Assembly: GCA_964513075.1 (NCBI GenBank)
Contig: CAZELR010000002.1
Location: forward strand, 1-64,000
Reading direction: 5' to 3'
Source: DAOUBP01 sp964513075
GTDB taxonomy: Bacteria > Chloroflexota > Anaerolineae > CG2-30-64-16
DNA length: 64,000 nucleotides
The position numbers and the translations under genes were made by a program. Below, piece after piece: positions 7,488 through 14,921 of the stretch; position 1 is the first letter of the stretch; every line of letters starts with the position of its first letter. The notes beneath the pieces are model-generated. The model did not search any database, was not told the DNA's origin, and worked only from the letters and a program-made list of their open reading frames with translations.

Positions 7488-8914
7488 TCGTCCATCGCTG
7501 ATTCGTCACTCGCCCACTCGATTTCCGCCCCCAGGGACCTCATCGTCTCCACGAAGCTCGGGAACGAGTCACCGATTGCTTCGGCCCCCCGGACGGTGGT
7601 CTGACCGCCTGCAACCAGGCCGGCCACCGCGAGGGCCATGGCCAGGCGATGGTCATGGTGGCATTTTACCACAGCACCTCTCAGTTGGGTGGGTCCGGTC
7701 ACAATCATGCCGTCCGGTCGTTCCTCGATAGTCGCGCCCATCTTCCGTAGCTCTGTCGCGACCGAAGCAATGCGGTCCGACTCCTTAACTCGCAGCTCAC
7801 CGGCCTCGCGCACGACTGTTACGCCCTCCGCCTGCGTCGCGGCTACGGCGAAGATCGGGAACTCGTCGATCGCACGCACGATCAGGTCGCCGGCGGCTTC
7901 TGTGGCGCGCAGGGCGGCGCCCTGAACGGTGATGTCGGCGATCGGTTCGCCTGTCGCGGATGAAGGACGAAGGACGGACGACGAAGGACGAAGGACGGAT
8001 GACAAGGTGCTTTCCTGCGGGTCGGCGCTTTCGTCTTTCGTCTTTTGTCTTTCGTCAGTCACGCACATCTTTGCTCCCATCGCCGCCAGCAGATCATACA
8101 GCCCCGTGCGAGTGGGATTGACGCCGACGCCGGGCAGCCGGATCTCTGAGCCCGGCACGATCGCGGCCGCGACCAGTGGAAACGCGGCGGAGGAGAAATC
8201 GGCGGGGATAGTGATGCCGTCGAGAGGCGCGCGCAATGCTTGCCCGCCGCGCAAGCGAACGGTCAGCTCTTGGGACTCGACGGCCACACCGAAGTCGCGT
8301 AGCATGCGTTCGGTGTGATCGCGCGATGGTCCCGGCTCGTGAAGGATCGTCTCACCTTCAGCGAACAAGCCCGCCAGCAGGATGGCCGACTTGACCTGAG
8401 CACTGGCGACCGGCAGGCGGTAATCGATGCCCCGCAGGTTGCCGCCCTGGATAGTGAGCGGCGGCAGCCGGCCGCCGTCGCGGCCCAGCACCGTCGCGCC
8501 CATCAGCCGCAGCGGCTCGGCGACCCGGCCCATGGGGCGGCGGCGCAGCGGCTCGGTTCCGGTCAGCACGCTGGTGAACGGCTGCCCTGCCAGGAGCCCG
8601 GCCAGCAGCCGGATGGTAGTGCCCGAGCCGGCGCAGTGCAAAACGTCCTCCGGTTCGGTCAAGCCGTGCAGGCCGCGGCCGCGGATGAGCAGATCGGAGC
8701 CGAAACCTGTCTTCTGGTCGTCAATGCTCACTCCGAGGGCCTGCATACAGCGCAGCGTCGCCATGCACACCTCCGCCGGCACCCAGCCGCGGATGCGCGT
8801 CTCGCCGTCGGCCAACGCGGCCAGGATGATTGCCCGGTGGGTGATCGATTTGTCGCCCGGCACGGTGGCTTGTCCGCGTAACGGGCCGGAAGGGTGGATG
8901 ATCAGGTCTCGCAT
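7484..8914 (-). CDS. aroA: 3-phosphoshikimate 1-carboxyvinyltransferase (EPSP synthase)
   Basis: Joins PEP and shikimate 3-phosphate. 476 aa from the ATG at 8914; the longer in-frame ORF begins in a heptamer repeat and is rejected. Seen: PGDKSITHRA (Lys for PEP, Ser/Arg for S3P), the PEP loop LHCAGSGTTIRLLAG, RRRPMGRVAEPL, the ESDRI segment and DHRLAMA near the end. The loop has Gly-Ser-Gly where most enzymes have Gly-Asn-Ser/Ala-Gly. A 34-residue insertion (about 283-317, VTDERQKTKDE...SSVLRPSSSVLRPSS) is encoded by a composite heptamer element at 7962-8064. The stop overlaps the aroE start (ATGA). Confidence 0.95.
   Translation of the reverse strand: MRDLIIHPSGPLRGQATVPGDKSITHRAIILAALADGETRIRGWVPAEVCMATLRCMQALGVSIDDQKTGFGSDLLIRGRGLHGLTEPEDVLHCAGSGTTIRLLAGLLAGQPFTSVLTGTEPLRRRPMGRVAEPLRLMGATVLGRDGGRLPPLTIQGGNLRGIDYRLPVASAQVKSAILLAGLFAEGETILHEPGPSRDHTERMLRDFGVAVESQELTVRLRGGQALRAPLDGITIPADFSSAAFPLVAAAIVPGSEIRLPGVGVNPTRTGLYDLLAAMGAKMCVTDERQKTKDESADPQESTLSSVLRPSSSVLRPSSATGEPIADITVQGAALRATEAAGDLIVRAIDEFPIFAVAATQAEGVTVVREAGELRVKESDRIASVATELRKMGATIEERPDGMIVTGPTQLRGAVVKCHHDHRLAMALAVAGLVAGGQTTVRGAEAIGDSFPSFVETMRSLGAEIEWASDESAMDE
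7962..8064 (-). repeat. Composite inverted heptamer element inside aroA
   Basis: Arm one: GATGAAGGACGAAGGACGG-type units (GACGAAG); arm two: TTTCGTC units; the arms can pair. It is read in frame and encodes KTKDE and VLRPSSS heptapeptides, almost the same peptides as the element in the aroK-aroB linker. Confidence 0.88.
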
Positions 8915-8924
8915 GGTGAGTACC

Positions 8925-8966
8925 GTATGTTCAATGTTGAATGTTGAGTGTCGAACGTTGAATGCG
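8925..8966 (-). repeat. TTCAATG/TTGAATG heptamer array at the tyrA/aroA junction
   Basis: Plus-strand units TGTTGAA repeated with small changes. On the minus strand it encodes the last residues of TyrA (RSTLNIQH) and then the untranslated spacer before aroA. Confidence 0.8.
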
Positions 8967-9809
8967 GTGATCATGGGCGCGCGTCAGGGTTGTCCGCAGT
9001 GTGGGCTCGTCCTCTGCTGCCAGTGATTCACGCAAGCCTGCGAGCTGCGCCGCATAGGCGTCCAGCCAGTCCAGCACGGCCGAACGATTGGTCAGCAGGA
9101 TGTCCAGCATCATGTCCACGTCGCTGGCGGCCAGGCGGGTGGTGTCGCGGTAGCCGGATGCTGCCAGCGACCGGGCTAACGGATCATCGGCGGTCGAGAC
9201 GGTGTTGACCAGCGCGGCCGCGACCGCGTACGGCAGATGACTGATGGCTGCCACGGCCCGATCGTGCGCGGCCGGGTGCAGGATGACCGGCCGTGCACCG
9301 ACCGCCTCTACTAACGCGCGGGCCTGGGCCAGCGCAGCGCCCGATGTCCGCGACAGGGGACAGAGAACAAAGGTCTTGTTGCGGTAGAGCCCCGCCTCAG
9401 CCGCCGCGAACCCGGCTAGCTCCTTGCCGCACATGGGATGTCCGCCCACAGGCTGCAATTCTGGGGGCAGGTTTGCTAGCGCCGCACAAATCTCGACTTT
9501 GGTGCTGCCCAGGTCGAGCACCAGCGCGCCGGGCCTGGCGGCGCGGCCCACCTCCGGCAGTTGGCGCAGGATCGTGCGGGCCGGCGTGGCGAGCACGATC
9601 ACATCAGCGTCTGCCGCGCCCTCAGCCAGGTCGGTCGTGCCAAAATCAATTGCGCCGGCCTCAAGCGCCGCGCCGAGCGTCTCTTGCCTGCGCGCGACGC
9701 CGACGATGCGTTGAACGCCGTCCCCGGAACCTTCAGCCTCCCGCAGCGCCAGCGCCAGCGATCCCCCCATCAGTCCAAGCCCCACGATGCACACAGTCGG
9801 CAAGTTCAT
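8931..9809 (-). CDS. tyrA: Prephenate dehydrogenase
   Basis: Oxidative decarboxylation of prephenate to 4-hydroxyphenylpyruvate for tyrosine. 292 aa. Seen: the NAD-binding GLGLMGGSLALALREA at the N-terminus, DLGSTKVEI, GGHPMCGKELAGF with the catalytic His, and ISHLPYAVAAALVN. No C-terminal ACT domain follows; instead the C-terminus (IQRSTLNIQH) runs into a heptamer array. An SD-like GAGG lies before the ATG. It sits between aroF and aroA in the operon. Confidence 0.93.
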   Translation of the reverse strand: MNLPTVCIVGLGLMGGSLALALREAEGSGDGVQRIVGVARRQETLGAALEAGAIDFGTTDLAEGAADADVIVLATPARTILRQLPEVGRAARPGALVLDLGSTKVEICAALANLPPELQPVGGHPMCGKELAGFAAAEAGLYRNKTFVLCPLSRTSGAALAQARALVEAVGARPVILHPAAHDRAVAAISHLPYAVAAALVNTVSTADDPLARSLAASGYRDTTRLAASDVDMMLDILLTNRSAVLDWLDAYAAQLAGLRESLAAEDEPTLRTTLTRAHDHRIQRSTLNIQH

Positions 9810-9867
9810 TATTTCCGCCTCACAAGGTTTCCCCCTGGCTCGGTCAGAGACCGGCCAGAGCGAACTG

Positions 9868-9908
9868 CTCCCCTGCTCCCTTTCTCCCCTGCTCCCCCGC
9901 TCCCCCTC
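9868..9908. repeat. Octanucleotide tandem repeat CTCCCCTG, tyrA-aroF gap
   Basis: Five degenerate period-8 units (CTCCCCTG, CTCCCTTT, CTCCCCTG, CTCCCCCG, CTCCCCCT) end at the aroF stop codon. The same octamer type recurs inside glnE (22690-22732) and pbpC (60310-60345). Confidence 0.75.
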
Positions 9909-10920
9909 ACAACGTCCTTCCCACCGCCGGCGCCAGCATGCGCAGCTCGCGCACCAGCTCGGCGAAGCGTTCCGGCTTCAGCGATTGAGCGCCGTCTGAG
10001 AGCGCCTGCGCCGGATGCGGGTGCACCTCGATGATCAAACCGTCGGCACCGGCCGCAATGCAGGCCTTGGACGTGGGTGGGATCAGTTCCCATTTGCCTG
10101 TGGCGTGACTCGGATCCGCAAAGACCGGCAGGTGCGTCCACTGCTTGAACAGCGCGATGGCGTTGATGTCCAGCGTGTTGCGCGTGGCGGTCTCGAAGGT
10201 GCGGACGCCGCGTTCGCACAGCATGACGTTGCGGTTGCCTCCGCTGAGGATGTACTCTGCCGACATCAACGTCTCCTGGATGGTGCCCATCATGCTGCGC
10301 TTCAGGAACGCCGGCGTGCGTGTCTTGCCGATAGCTGCCAACAGCGGAAAGTTCTGCGCGTTGCGGGCGCCGATCTGAAAGATATCGGTGTATTTCCCGA
10401 CCAGCGGCACGGCCTCAGGAGACATCACCTCGGTGATGATGGGCAACCCGGTGGCTTCGCGCGCTTCGGCCAGGATCTCCAGGCCCTCTTCACCCAGCCC
10501 TTGAAACGCGTAGGGCGATGAACGGGGCTTGAACGCACCGCCGCGCAAGATGTCGGCGCCGGCCTCCTTCACCGCATACGCGGTCTCCAGAAGTTGGCTT
10601 TTGCTTTCCACCGAACAGGGCCCCGCCATGATGACCAATCGAGGGCCGCCGATCGTGACCCCGCGCACGTCGAAGACGGTGTCATCCGGGTGAAAGTCGC
10701 GGCTTGCCAGCTTGAACGGCTGCAGGATGCGTACAACCTGCTCGACGCCGGCGAGCATCTCGAAGTTGTGTGATTGGATGGGCCGGTCGTCGCCGACCAC
10801 GCCGATGATCGTGCGCTCGGTGCCCTGGGACAGATGCGCGTGGTAGCCAAATGCCTCTACCTGTGTTACTACGGCATCGATGTCGCTCGCCGTAGCGCCG
10901 TGTCTCATAACGATAATCAT
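9907..10920 (-). CDS. aroF: 3-deoxy-7-phosphoheptulonate synthase, type I-beta with ferredoxin-like regulatory domain
   Basis: First committed step of the pathway (PEP plus erythrose 4-phosphate). 337 aa. Residues 1-70 (MIIVMRHGATASDIDAVV...GTERTIIGVVGD) are the ferredoxin-like N-terminal domain found in Thermotoga-type enzymes, where it mediates feedback inhibition by Tyr or Phe. The catalytic barrel shows MAGPCSVES, GGAFKPRSSPYAFQG, IGARNAQNF, KRSMMGT and DPSHATGK. Strong SD GGGAGG. It starts 12 bases after the pheA stop. Confidence 0.95.
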   Translation of the reverse strand: MIIVMRHGATASDIDAVVTQVEAFGYHAHLSQGTERTIIGVVGDDRPIQSHNFEMLAGVEQVVRILQPFKLASRDFHPDDTVFDVRGVTIGGPRLVIMAGPCSVESKSQLLETAYAVKEAGADILRGGAFKPRSSPYAFQGLGEEGLEILAEAREATGLPIITEVMSPEAVPLVGKYTDIFQIGARNAQNFPLLAAIGKTRTPAFLKRSMMGTIQETLMSAEYILSGGNRNVMLCERGVRTFETATRNTLDINAIALFKQWTHLPVFADPSHATGKWELIPPTSKACIAAGADGLIIEVHPHPAQALSDGAQSLKPERFAELVRELRMLAPAVGRTL

Positions 10921-10932
10921 ACGGAACCTCCC

Positions 10933-12177
10933 CTACTCCGCCGCCGGATAGCTTCCCAGCAACTTCAGAAACGCTGTGCGGGTCAACAGGCCCAGCAGTG
11001 CCCGATTAACGGTGGCATCCTGCCAGTGGCCTTCCATATCGACATAAAATACATAGTGCCACGGCCGGTTGCGCCGCGGCCGGCTTTCGATCTTAGTCAG
11101 ATTGATCCCCCGGTTGGCGAATTCGCCCATGACGTTGTACAACGCGCCAGGCGTGTGCATGGTGGCGAATACGATGGAGGTCTTGTTGTGTTTAGCAGGC
11201 GGCGGCTCCTCACGTCCCAGCAGGAAGAAGCGGGTCGTGTTGTCGGGTGAGTCTTCGATGCCTGCGTCCAGGATCGTCAGCCCATAAGTCTGACCGGCCA
11301 GCGCGCTGGCGATGGCAGCCGTGCCGGGCGCCGGGTTCCGGGCCAGCTCAGCCGCGGCGCCGGCCGTGTCATAGGCCGGCACCGCCTCCCAGCCGCGCAG
11401 GCGCAGATAGCGGCTGCACTGCGCCAGCGCCTGGGGGTGTGAGTGGACGCGGCGGATATCTGTCTGCTGGGTGCCCTCGGGCGCCAGCAGGCAGTGGCGC
11501 ACCCGCAGCTTCACCTCGCCCACCACGCGCAGGTCGTGATCCAGCAGCAGATCGTAAGCTTGGTTGATGGAGCCTGCCTGTGAGTTTTCAACTGGGAGCA
11601 GCCCCAGGGCCGCCCGGCCCTCCTCCACTGCAGTGAAGATGTCGCCAAAGCCGGGACAGGCCAGGGTTGCGGTCTGTGCGCCCAGGTGTTGAAAGATCGC
11701 TTCTTGCGAGTAAGCGCCCGGCTCGCCCTGGAAGGCGACCACCTGGCGACCCTGACCGAGTGCTGAGCCGTTCTTGTGCGATTCCGGGGGTTCTGCCGGT
11801 GGGGGTGCAGCGAACTCGCCTTGCAGGTCCGGCCGCAGCACAACGGCGTCACGCAGGTAGATGTGACGGACATCGTAGATTGGGCGCTCGGTATTCCAGT
11901 GCAGCAGGATCCGGATGGTGCGGGGCAGTCCGCCGGGCGTCGCGATCTCCACGGCGTCGAGCAACGGCACGTGGTGCCAGCCCAGCTCGCGTGCAGCCCG
12001 TGCCGGGAACGCGGCGTCCAGATCCGGCGTCATTGTGAAGGTGGCGCTGGCCAGGTCTTCCACCTGGATACTGTTTGCCGCGACCAGCGCGGTCAGTAGT
12101 TCCCGGGTGACGTCCAGGATGGCTTGGGACGTGTTTTCGGTTGCAGTTGTGGCGCCGCGGACACCTCTAACGGGCAT
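10933..12177 (-). CDS. pheA: AroH-type chorismate mutase / prephenate dehydratase fusion
   Basis: Makes phenylpyruvate from chorismate in two steps. 414 aa from the ATG at 12177 (SD AAGGAGGA). Residues 1-119 match the trimeric AroH fold (MPVRGVRGATTATENT; Arg7, Glu77, Arg89, Tyr107 and Arg115 align with Bacillus subtilis Arg7, Glu78, Arg90, Tyr108 and Arg116), not the helical AroQ domain usual in PheA fusions. Residues about 145-325 are prephenate dehydratase (FQGEPGAYSQEA, DNTTRFFLLGR). Residues about 335-405 are an ACT domain with TPGALYNVMGEFANRGINL and ESRP, the phenylalanine-binding signature. First gene of the operon; attenuator just upstream. The in-frame extension to 12225 would start within the terminator hairpin and is rejected. 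Confidence 0.95.
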   Translation of the reverse strand: MPVRGVRGATTATENTSQAILDVTRELLTALVAANSIQVEDLASATFTMTPDLDAAFPARAARELGWHHVPLLDAVEIATPGGLPRTIRILLHWNTERPIYDVRHIYLRDAVVLRPDLQGEFAAPPPAEPPESHKNGSALGQGRQVVAFQGEPGAYSQEAIFQHLGAQTATLACPGFGDIFTAVEEGRAALGLLPVENSQAGSINQAYDLLLDHDLRVVGEVKLRVRHCLLAPEGTQQTDIRRVHSHPQALAQCSRYLRLRGWEAVPAYDTAGAAAELARNPAPGTAAIASALAGQTYGLTILDAGIEDSPDNTTRFFLLGREEPPPAKHNKTSIVFATMHTPGALYNVMGEFANRGINLTKIESRPRRNRPWHYVFYVDMEGHWQDATVNRALLGLLTRTAFLKLLGSYPAAE

Positions 12178-12191
12178 GAGTCCTCCTTCAG

Positions 12192-12229
12192 GAAATAAAA
12201 AGAGCGTGGGGGCTGGTGCCTCCACGCTC
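12192..12229 (-). terminator. Attenuator terminator of the aromatic operon
   Basis: On the minus strand GAGCGTGG...CCACGCTC forms a strong stem followed by TTTTTATTT, 14 bases before the pheA start. It lies after the leader peptide ORF and before the first structural gene, the position of an attenuator. Confidence 0.85.
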
Positions 12230-12257
12230 GGCTTGACTGATCAGGCTGGACTGCGCT

Positions 12258-12374
12258 TCATTGCTTCAGCGGCGCCAAGGTTCCAGCCGGCGCGGGGGCT
12301 AGCCGGGGCGGGCTGGAATAATAAAAGAAGAAGCTGGCGCTAACTGAAACAATGCGCATAGGTGCATTTCTCAT
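12258..12374 (-). CDS. pheL: Phe/Tyr leader peptide (attenuator)
   Basis: A 38-codon ORF starts about 25 bases after the predicted transcription start and ends 28 bases before the terminator stem. It contains five successive control codons Phe-Phe-Phe-Tyr-Tyr (12318-12332). Directly after them is TCCAGCC (12311-12317), which can pair with GGCTGGA (12282-12288). That segment can alternatively pair with a second TCCAGCC (12244-12250). This is the 1:2 versus 2:3 switching expected of ribosome-mediated attenuation. Stalling for lack of Phe- or Tyr-tRNA is predicted to favour read-through into the operon. Confidence 0.8.
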   Translation of the reverse strand: MRNAPMRIVSVSASFFFYYSSPPRLAPAPAGTLAPLKQ

Positions 12375-12404
12375 TGCGTTACTGGATTTTTCAAGAACGA
12401 CGGG

Positions 12405-12433
12405 ATCATAGCACGGCAACTAAAAACTGTCAA
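12405..12433 (-). promoter_or_regulatory. Sigma-70 promoter of the aromatic operon
   Basis: Minus strand TTGACA (12428-12433), 17-base spacer, TATGAT (12405-12410). It is a nearly perfect housekeeping promoter between hslO and the leader peptide, so transcription would start near 12398. Confidence 0.85.
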
Positions 12434-12469
12434 ACGCCAAGATGTTGGCGGGGTGTGGCTACCCATCTG

Positions 12470-13348
12470 TCAGTTAGCAGCCTCGATCTCGTGCAGGATG
12501 GTCTCCAGGTCGTCCCGGTTGAACTCGTAGCGCGCATAACAGAAGTGGCAGTCCACGGTGGCCTCGCCCTCGATCAGCAGCGCCAGGATGTCATCGTAGT
12601 CCAGCATCTTCAGCGCCTGGCGCGAGCGTTCCCGACTGCACGAACAGCGGAACGCCAGCGGCTCGGATTCCAATACCTCATACTCGATCCCAGTGAAGGA
12701 CCTCGCCAGGATATCTTCCGGAGTCAGACCGCCGGTCAGCAGCGTCTCCAGGGATGGCAGCCCTTCTATGTTGGCTGCCAGGCGTGCGAACTCTGCGGGG
12801 CTGTGGCCGGGCATGGCCTGGATAAGCAAGCCGCCGGCCGCGGCTATGCTCCCGCCGTCCATTTGAACGCCGATCTGAGCGAGCGAGGGTACCTGCTCGG
12901 AGGTGTTGAAGTAGTGCGTCAGCTCTTTATCCAGCTCGCCGTTCTCCAGCTCCACCACGCTGCTGTAGAGGCTCTTGATGCGCAGGTCCTTCACCACGGT
13001 CAACTGGCCCGTGCTGCCGATTGCTGCGGCCACCGCCGCGCGGTCTATGGTTTGTGGCGCCGCGATATCGGGGACAGCCACATAACCCCGCACGCGGCCG
13101 TACGCGTCGGCCTCGATCACCACCTTGCCCAGCGGGCCGTTTCCCTCGACCTTCAGGGCGACGCGCTCCTGAACCTTCAGAAGCCCGCCCAACAGCGCGC
13201 CGGCGGTCAGGCCATAGCCCAGCGCGGCTGCCGCGACCGGGTAAGCCGCGTGGCGCTGGGCCGCTTCCTGGGCCAGGCCGGTGGTGATGCAGGCGAGCCC
13301 GCGCACGCCCGCCTGTTTGGCAATGGCTCGTACCATCGTATCGCTCAT
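12470..13348 (-). CDS. hslO: Hsp33 redox-regulated holdase chaperone
   Basis: Cytosolic chaperone activated by oxidation of a zinc-bound Cys cluster. 292 aa. The N-terminal fold (MSDTMVRAIAKQAGVRGLACITT) is followed by the C-terminal zinc switch CSCSRER...TVDCHFCYARYEF, that is CxC and CxxC. SD GGGAG; it lies 27 bases after the glnA stop and is probably co-transcribed with it. Confidence 0.95.
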   Translation of the reverse strand: MSDTMVRAIAKQAGVRGLACITTGLAQEAAQRHAAYPVAAAALGYGLTAGALLGGLLKVQERVALKVEGNGPLGKVVIEADAYGRVRGYVAVPDIAAPQTIDRAAVAAAIGSTGQLTVVKDLRIKSLYSSVVELENGELDKELTHYFNTSEQVPSLAQIGVQMDGGSIAAAGGLLIQAMPGHSPAEFARLAANIEGLPSLETLLTGGLTPEDILARSFTGIEYEVLESEPLAFRCSCSRERSRQALKMLDYDDILALLIEGEATVDCHFCYARYEFNRDDLETILHEIEAAN

Positions 13349-13375
13349 GTTACTCCCAACACCCCCTATTTCGGT

Positions 13376-14791
13376 TTAGGCGTCGTAATACAACGTAAAC
13401 TCGTACGGATGCGGCCGCATGCGGACCGGATCCACCTCGGTCTCGCGCTTGTACGCGATGTAGACATCCAACATCTCGGTAGTGAAGACGTCGCCCTTCA
13501 GCAGAAACTCGTGATCTGCTTCCAGCGCCTTGAGCACTGCATCCAGCGAGCCCGGCACCTGCTTGACACGCCTGGCTTCTTCCGGCGGCAGGCCGTAGAG
13601 ATCCTTGTCCATCGGCTCTCCGGGGTCGATGCGGTTCTGGATGCCATCCAGCCCAGCCATCAACAGCGCGGCAAAGCAAAGGTATGGATTGCACGAGGGG
13701 TCGGGCGCCCGAAACTCGACGCGCTTGGCAGCGGCGCTTTTGGAGCCAACCGGAATGCGGCAGACTGCGGAGCGGTTGCGCTGCGAGTAGGCCAGGTTGA
13801 CCGGCGCCTCGAAACCGGGGACCAGGCGGCGATACGAATTGGTGCCGGGGGCAGCCAGGGCCAGCAGCGCCGGCGCGTGCTTCAGCAGCCCGCCGATGTA
13901 GTACTTGGCCGTATCCGAAAGCTGCGCGTAACCGGCCTCGTCGTAGAATGCGTTCTTGCCGTTTTTCCAGATGCTCTGGTGGCAGTGCATGCCGCTGCCG
14001 TTGTCGCCGAACAACGGTTTCGGCATGAAGGTGGCGGTCAGGCCGTTCTGCCTGGCCACGTTCTTCACCATGTATTTGTAGATCTGAACGTTGTCGGCCA
14101 TGTTCATCAACGTGTTGAAGCGCATGCCGATCTCGCACTGGCCGGCTGAAGCAACTTCGTGGTGATGGATTTCGACCGGGATGCCGGCGCCCTCGATAGC
14201 CAGCACCATCTTACTGCGCACATCCTGCAGCGTGTCCGTGGGCGGGGTGGGGAAGTAACCTCGCTTGGCCGCGATCTGGCCGCCGAAGTTCGGCCCCAGC
14301 TCCTTGCCGCTGTTCCACCACCCCTCGCGGCTGTCCAGGTGATAGAACGCTTCGTTGGTGTTGCTGCCGTAACGTACGTCACTAAAGATGAAAAATTCAG
14401 GTTCGGGACCGATGTAGATCGTGTCGCCGATGCCGGTCTGCTTCAGATAGGTCTCAGCCCGGTGGGCGATGAAGCGCGGGTCGCGCTCGTACGGCTCGCG
14501 GGTGATCGGATCGTAGACGTTCCCGATCATTACCAGGGTAGGCACTTCGAAGATCGGGTCAATGAACGCGGTGGTGGGGTCCAGCATCAGCAGCATGTCC
14601 GACTCGTGGATTTCTTTGAATCCGCGGATCGATGAGCCATCGAACGGCACGCCATTCTCGAACGTCTCTTCCGTCAGGATATGCGCGGGGATGGTGAAAT
14701 GCTGCCAGACGCCGGGCAGGTCGGTGAAGCGGAGGTCCACCATCTGGACCTTTGCCGCCATGGTCAGTACGTCAGCGATGGTCTTAGGCAT
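13376..14791 (-). CDS. glnA: Glutamine synthetase, type I
   Basis: ATP-dependent amidation of glutamate, 471 aa from the ATG at 14791 (SD GGAAGGAG). Seen: beta-grasp start, VPFDGSSIRGF, the metal-binding PEPEFFIF, HHHEVASAGQCEI, the ATP-site KPLFGDNGSGMHCHQS and NRSAVCRIP. Near the C-terminus the segment LYGLPPEEARRVKQVPGSL corresponds to the adenylylation loop region where Escherichia coli has NLYDLPPEE. Tyr is present here as LYGLPPEE, which fits regulation by the GlnE-like protein in this window. The preceding in-frame extension has no start with an SD. Confidence 0.97.
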   Translation of the reverse strand: MPKTIADVLTMAAKVQMVDLRFTDLPGVWQHFTIPAHILTEETFENGVPFDGSSIRGFKEIHESDMLLMLDPTTAFIDPIFEVPTLVMIGNVYDPITREPYERDPRFIAHRAETYLKQTGIGDTIYIGPEPEFFIFSDVRYGSNTNEAFYHLDSREGWWNSGKELGPNFGGQIAAKRGYFPTPPTDTLQDVRSKMVLAIEGAGIPVEIHHHEVASAGQCEIGMRFNTLMNMADNVQIYKYMVKNVARQNGLTATFMPKPLFGDNGSGMHCHQSIWKNGKNAFYDEAGYAQLSDTAKYYIGGLLKHAPALLALAAPGTNSYRRLVPGFEAPVNLAYSQRNRSAVCRIPVGSKSAAAKRVEFRAPDPSCNPYLCFAALLMAGLDGIQNRIDPGEPMDKDLYGLPPEEARRVKQVPGSLDAVLKALEADHEFLLKGDVFTTEMLDVYIAYKRETEVDPVRMRPHPYEFTLYYDA

Positions 14792-14810
14792 GGCAATGAA
14801 TGCTCCTTCC

Positions 14811-14850
14811 AAGAAAAATAAAGGTGGCATCTCGCCGAGATGCCACCTTT
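14811..14850 (-). terminator. Terminator-like hairpin in the 5' leader of glnA
   Basis: A perfect 15-base stem (AAAGGTGGCATCTCG with its complement) followed on the minus strand by ATTTTTCTT. It lies between the predicted glnA transcription start (about 14860) and the glnA SD, so glnA transcripts must pass it. It could also end transcripts from the upstream DUF1697 gene. Confidence 0.7.
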
Positions 14851-14866
14851 GCACCGCACACAGGAT

Positions 14867-14895
14867 AGTATAACGGAAGATTGGGAAGGTGTCCA
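14867..14895 (-). promoter_or_regulatory. Promoter of glnA
   Basis: Minus strand TGGACA (14890-14895), 17-base spacer, TATACT (14867-14872). Confidence 0.65.
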
Positions 14896-14921
14896 GTCCC
14901 CAAATGGGTAGTATTTGGAGC

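Noticed and set aside
8915..8974. Longer AroA start
   Set aside because: The extension is translated from a TTGAATG heptamer array overlapping the tyrA end and precedes the conserved AroA N-terminus.
12180..12400. T-box leader for the aromatic operon
   Set aside because: No T-box AGGGTGGNACCGCG sequence; the leader ORF with FFFYY explains the terminator better.
12362..14149. 595-codon open frame on the plus strand
   Set aside because: It is the antisense shadow of hslO and glnA, whose motifs are unambiguous; high GC keeps the opposite frame open.
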